Below are positions 13,653-13,796 of a DNA stretch of 13,796 bases, in pieces. Origin of the DNA: Lachnospiraceae bacterium UBA6452 (GTDB lineage: Bacteria; Bacillota; Clostridia; Lachnospirales; Lachnospiraceae); NCBI GenBank assembly GCA_002441865.1, contig DJNY01000001.1, positions 1 through 13,796 on the forward strand. The letters are read 5' to 3'. Position numbers and translations under genes: made by a program. The notes under the pieces were generated by a model that was given only the letters and a program-made list of their open reading frames with translations, was not told the origin of the DNA and made no database searches. Positions within the stretch are counted from its first letter, which is position 1. Each line of letters opens with the position of its first letter.

Positions 13653-13796
13653 AGTAAATGAAGACTATTTAAAGTTACCCGGCAGTTATCTTTTTTCCAC
13701 GATCGGAAAGAAGGTAAATGCATTTGCAAAGGAGAACCCGGATAAAAAGATCATCCGTCTGGGAATCGGTGATGTGACCCAGCCACTTGCACCGGT
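13645..13796 (+). CDS. dapL: LL-diaminopimelate aminotransferase, N-terminal fragment
   Basis: The frame from ATG 13645 runs off the window after about 50 codons. It reads '[20 protein letters not shown]' and then '...[15 protein letters not shown]', the characteristic N-terminus of DapL, a PLP-dependent enzyme that converts tetrahydrodipicolinate directly to LL-diaminopimelate. The start overlaps the dapF stop by 8 bp, and CGGAGGAA at 13633-13640, inside dapF, serves as its ribosome binding site. Adjacency to dapF is strong contextual support, since the product of DapL is the substrate of DapF. The PLP lysine and most of the fold are outside the window. Confidence 0.88.
   Translation, partial: MFKVNEDYLKLPGSYLFSTIGKKVNAFAKENPDKKIIRLGIGDVTQPLAP

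Overview
The window looks like chromosomal DNA of a Gram-positive anaerobe of the class Clostridia, most likely a Lachnospiraceae-type gut bacterium. This is inferred from the housekeeping gene families, strong AGGAGG-type ribosome binding sites, moderate GC content, the LL-diaminopimelate aminotransferase (dapL) route to lysine, and a class I glutamine synthetase followed by an ANTAR antiterminator. No tRNA, rRNA, CRISPR array, insertion sequence or phage gene was seen. Genus and species cannot be fixed from the sequence.

Layout. (1) 1-930: the 3' end of an SGNH-hydrolase-like gene, then thiamine pyrophosphokinase. (2) 939-1979, minus strand: an orphan P-loop ATPase with a C-terminal winged-helix-like region, convergent with thiN. 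(3) 1980-2265: a divergent intergenic region. It holds an array of eight TTTATAA-headed 10-mers on a 10/10/19-bp rhythm, two candidate plus-strand promoters and two small leader hairpins. (4) 2266-4853: a secreted or anchored Ser/Thr/Gln-rich low-complexity protein and a multi-spanning GT-C (PMT/ArnT-like) glycosyltransferase with its own predicted promoter. (5) 4891-10065: a tight same-strand run of hisC, a COG2426 small exporter-like membrane protein, a SAM methyltransferase, hslO (Hsp33, UUG start) and glutamine-dependent nadE. (6) 10077-10532, minus strand: a single-pass membrane protein with a degenerate FMN-binding-like domain. (7) 10608-12743: glutamine synthetase I, preceded by a strong promoter and an intrinsic terminator inside its own leader, then an ANTAR protein with a degenerate receiver domain. 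(8) 12747-13796: an unusual hairpin, dapF, and the 5' end of dapL overlapping the dapF stop.

How the genes fit together. Most are core metabolism: thiamine pyrophosphate, histidine, NAD, glutamine and lysine/peptidoglycan precursor synthesis, plus redox chaperoning. The glnA leader terminator and the adjacent ANTAR gene suggest nitrogen control by transcription antitermination, although I could not find a canonical pair of ANTAR-binding hexaloop hairpins. The accessory part is 939-4853, where the best candidates for something undescribed lie: the helically phased 10-bp array between the ATPase and the secreted protein, and the pairing of a Ser/Thr-rich surface protein with a membrane glycosyltransferase.
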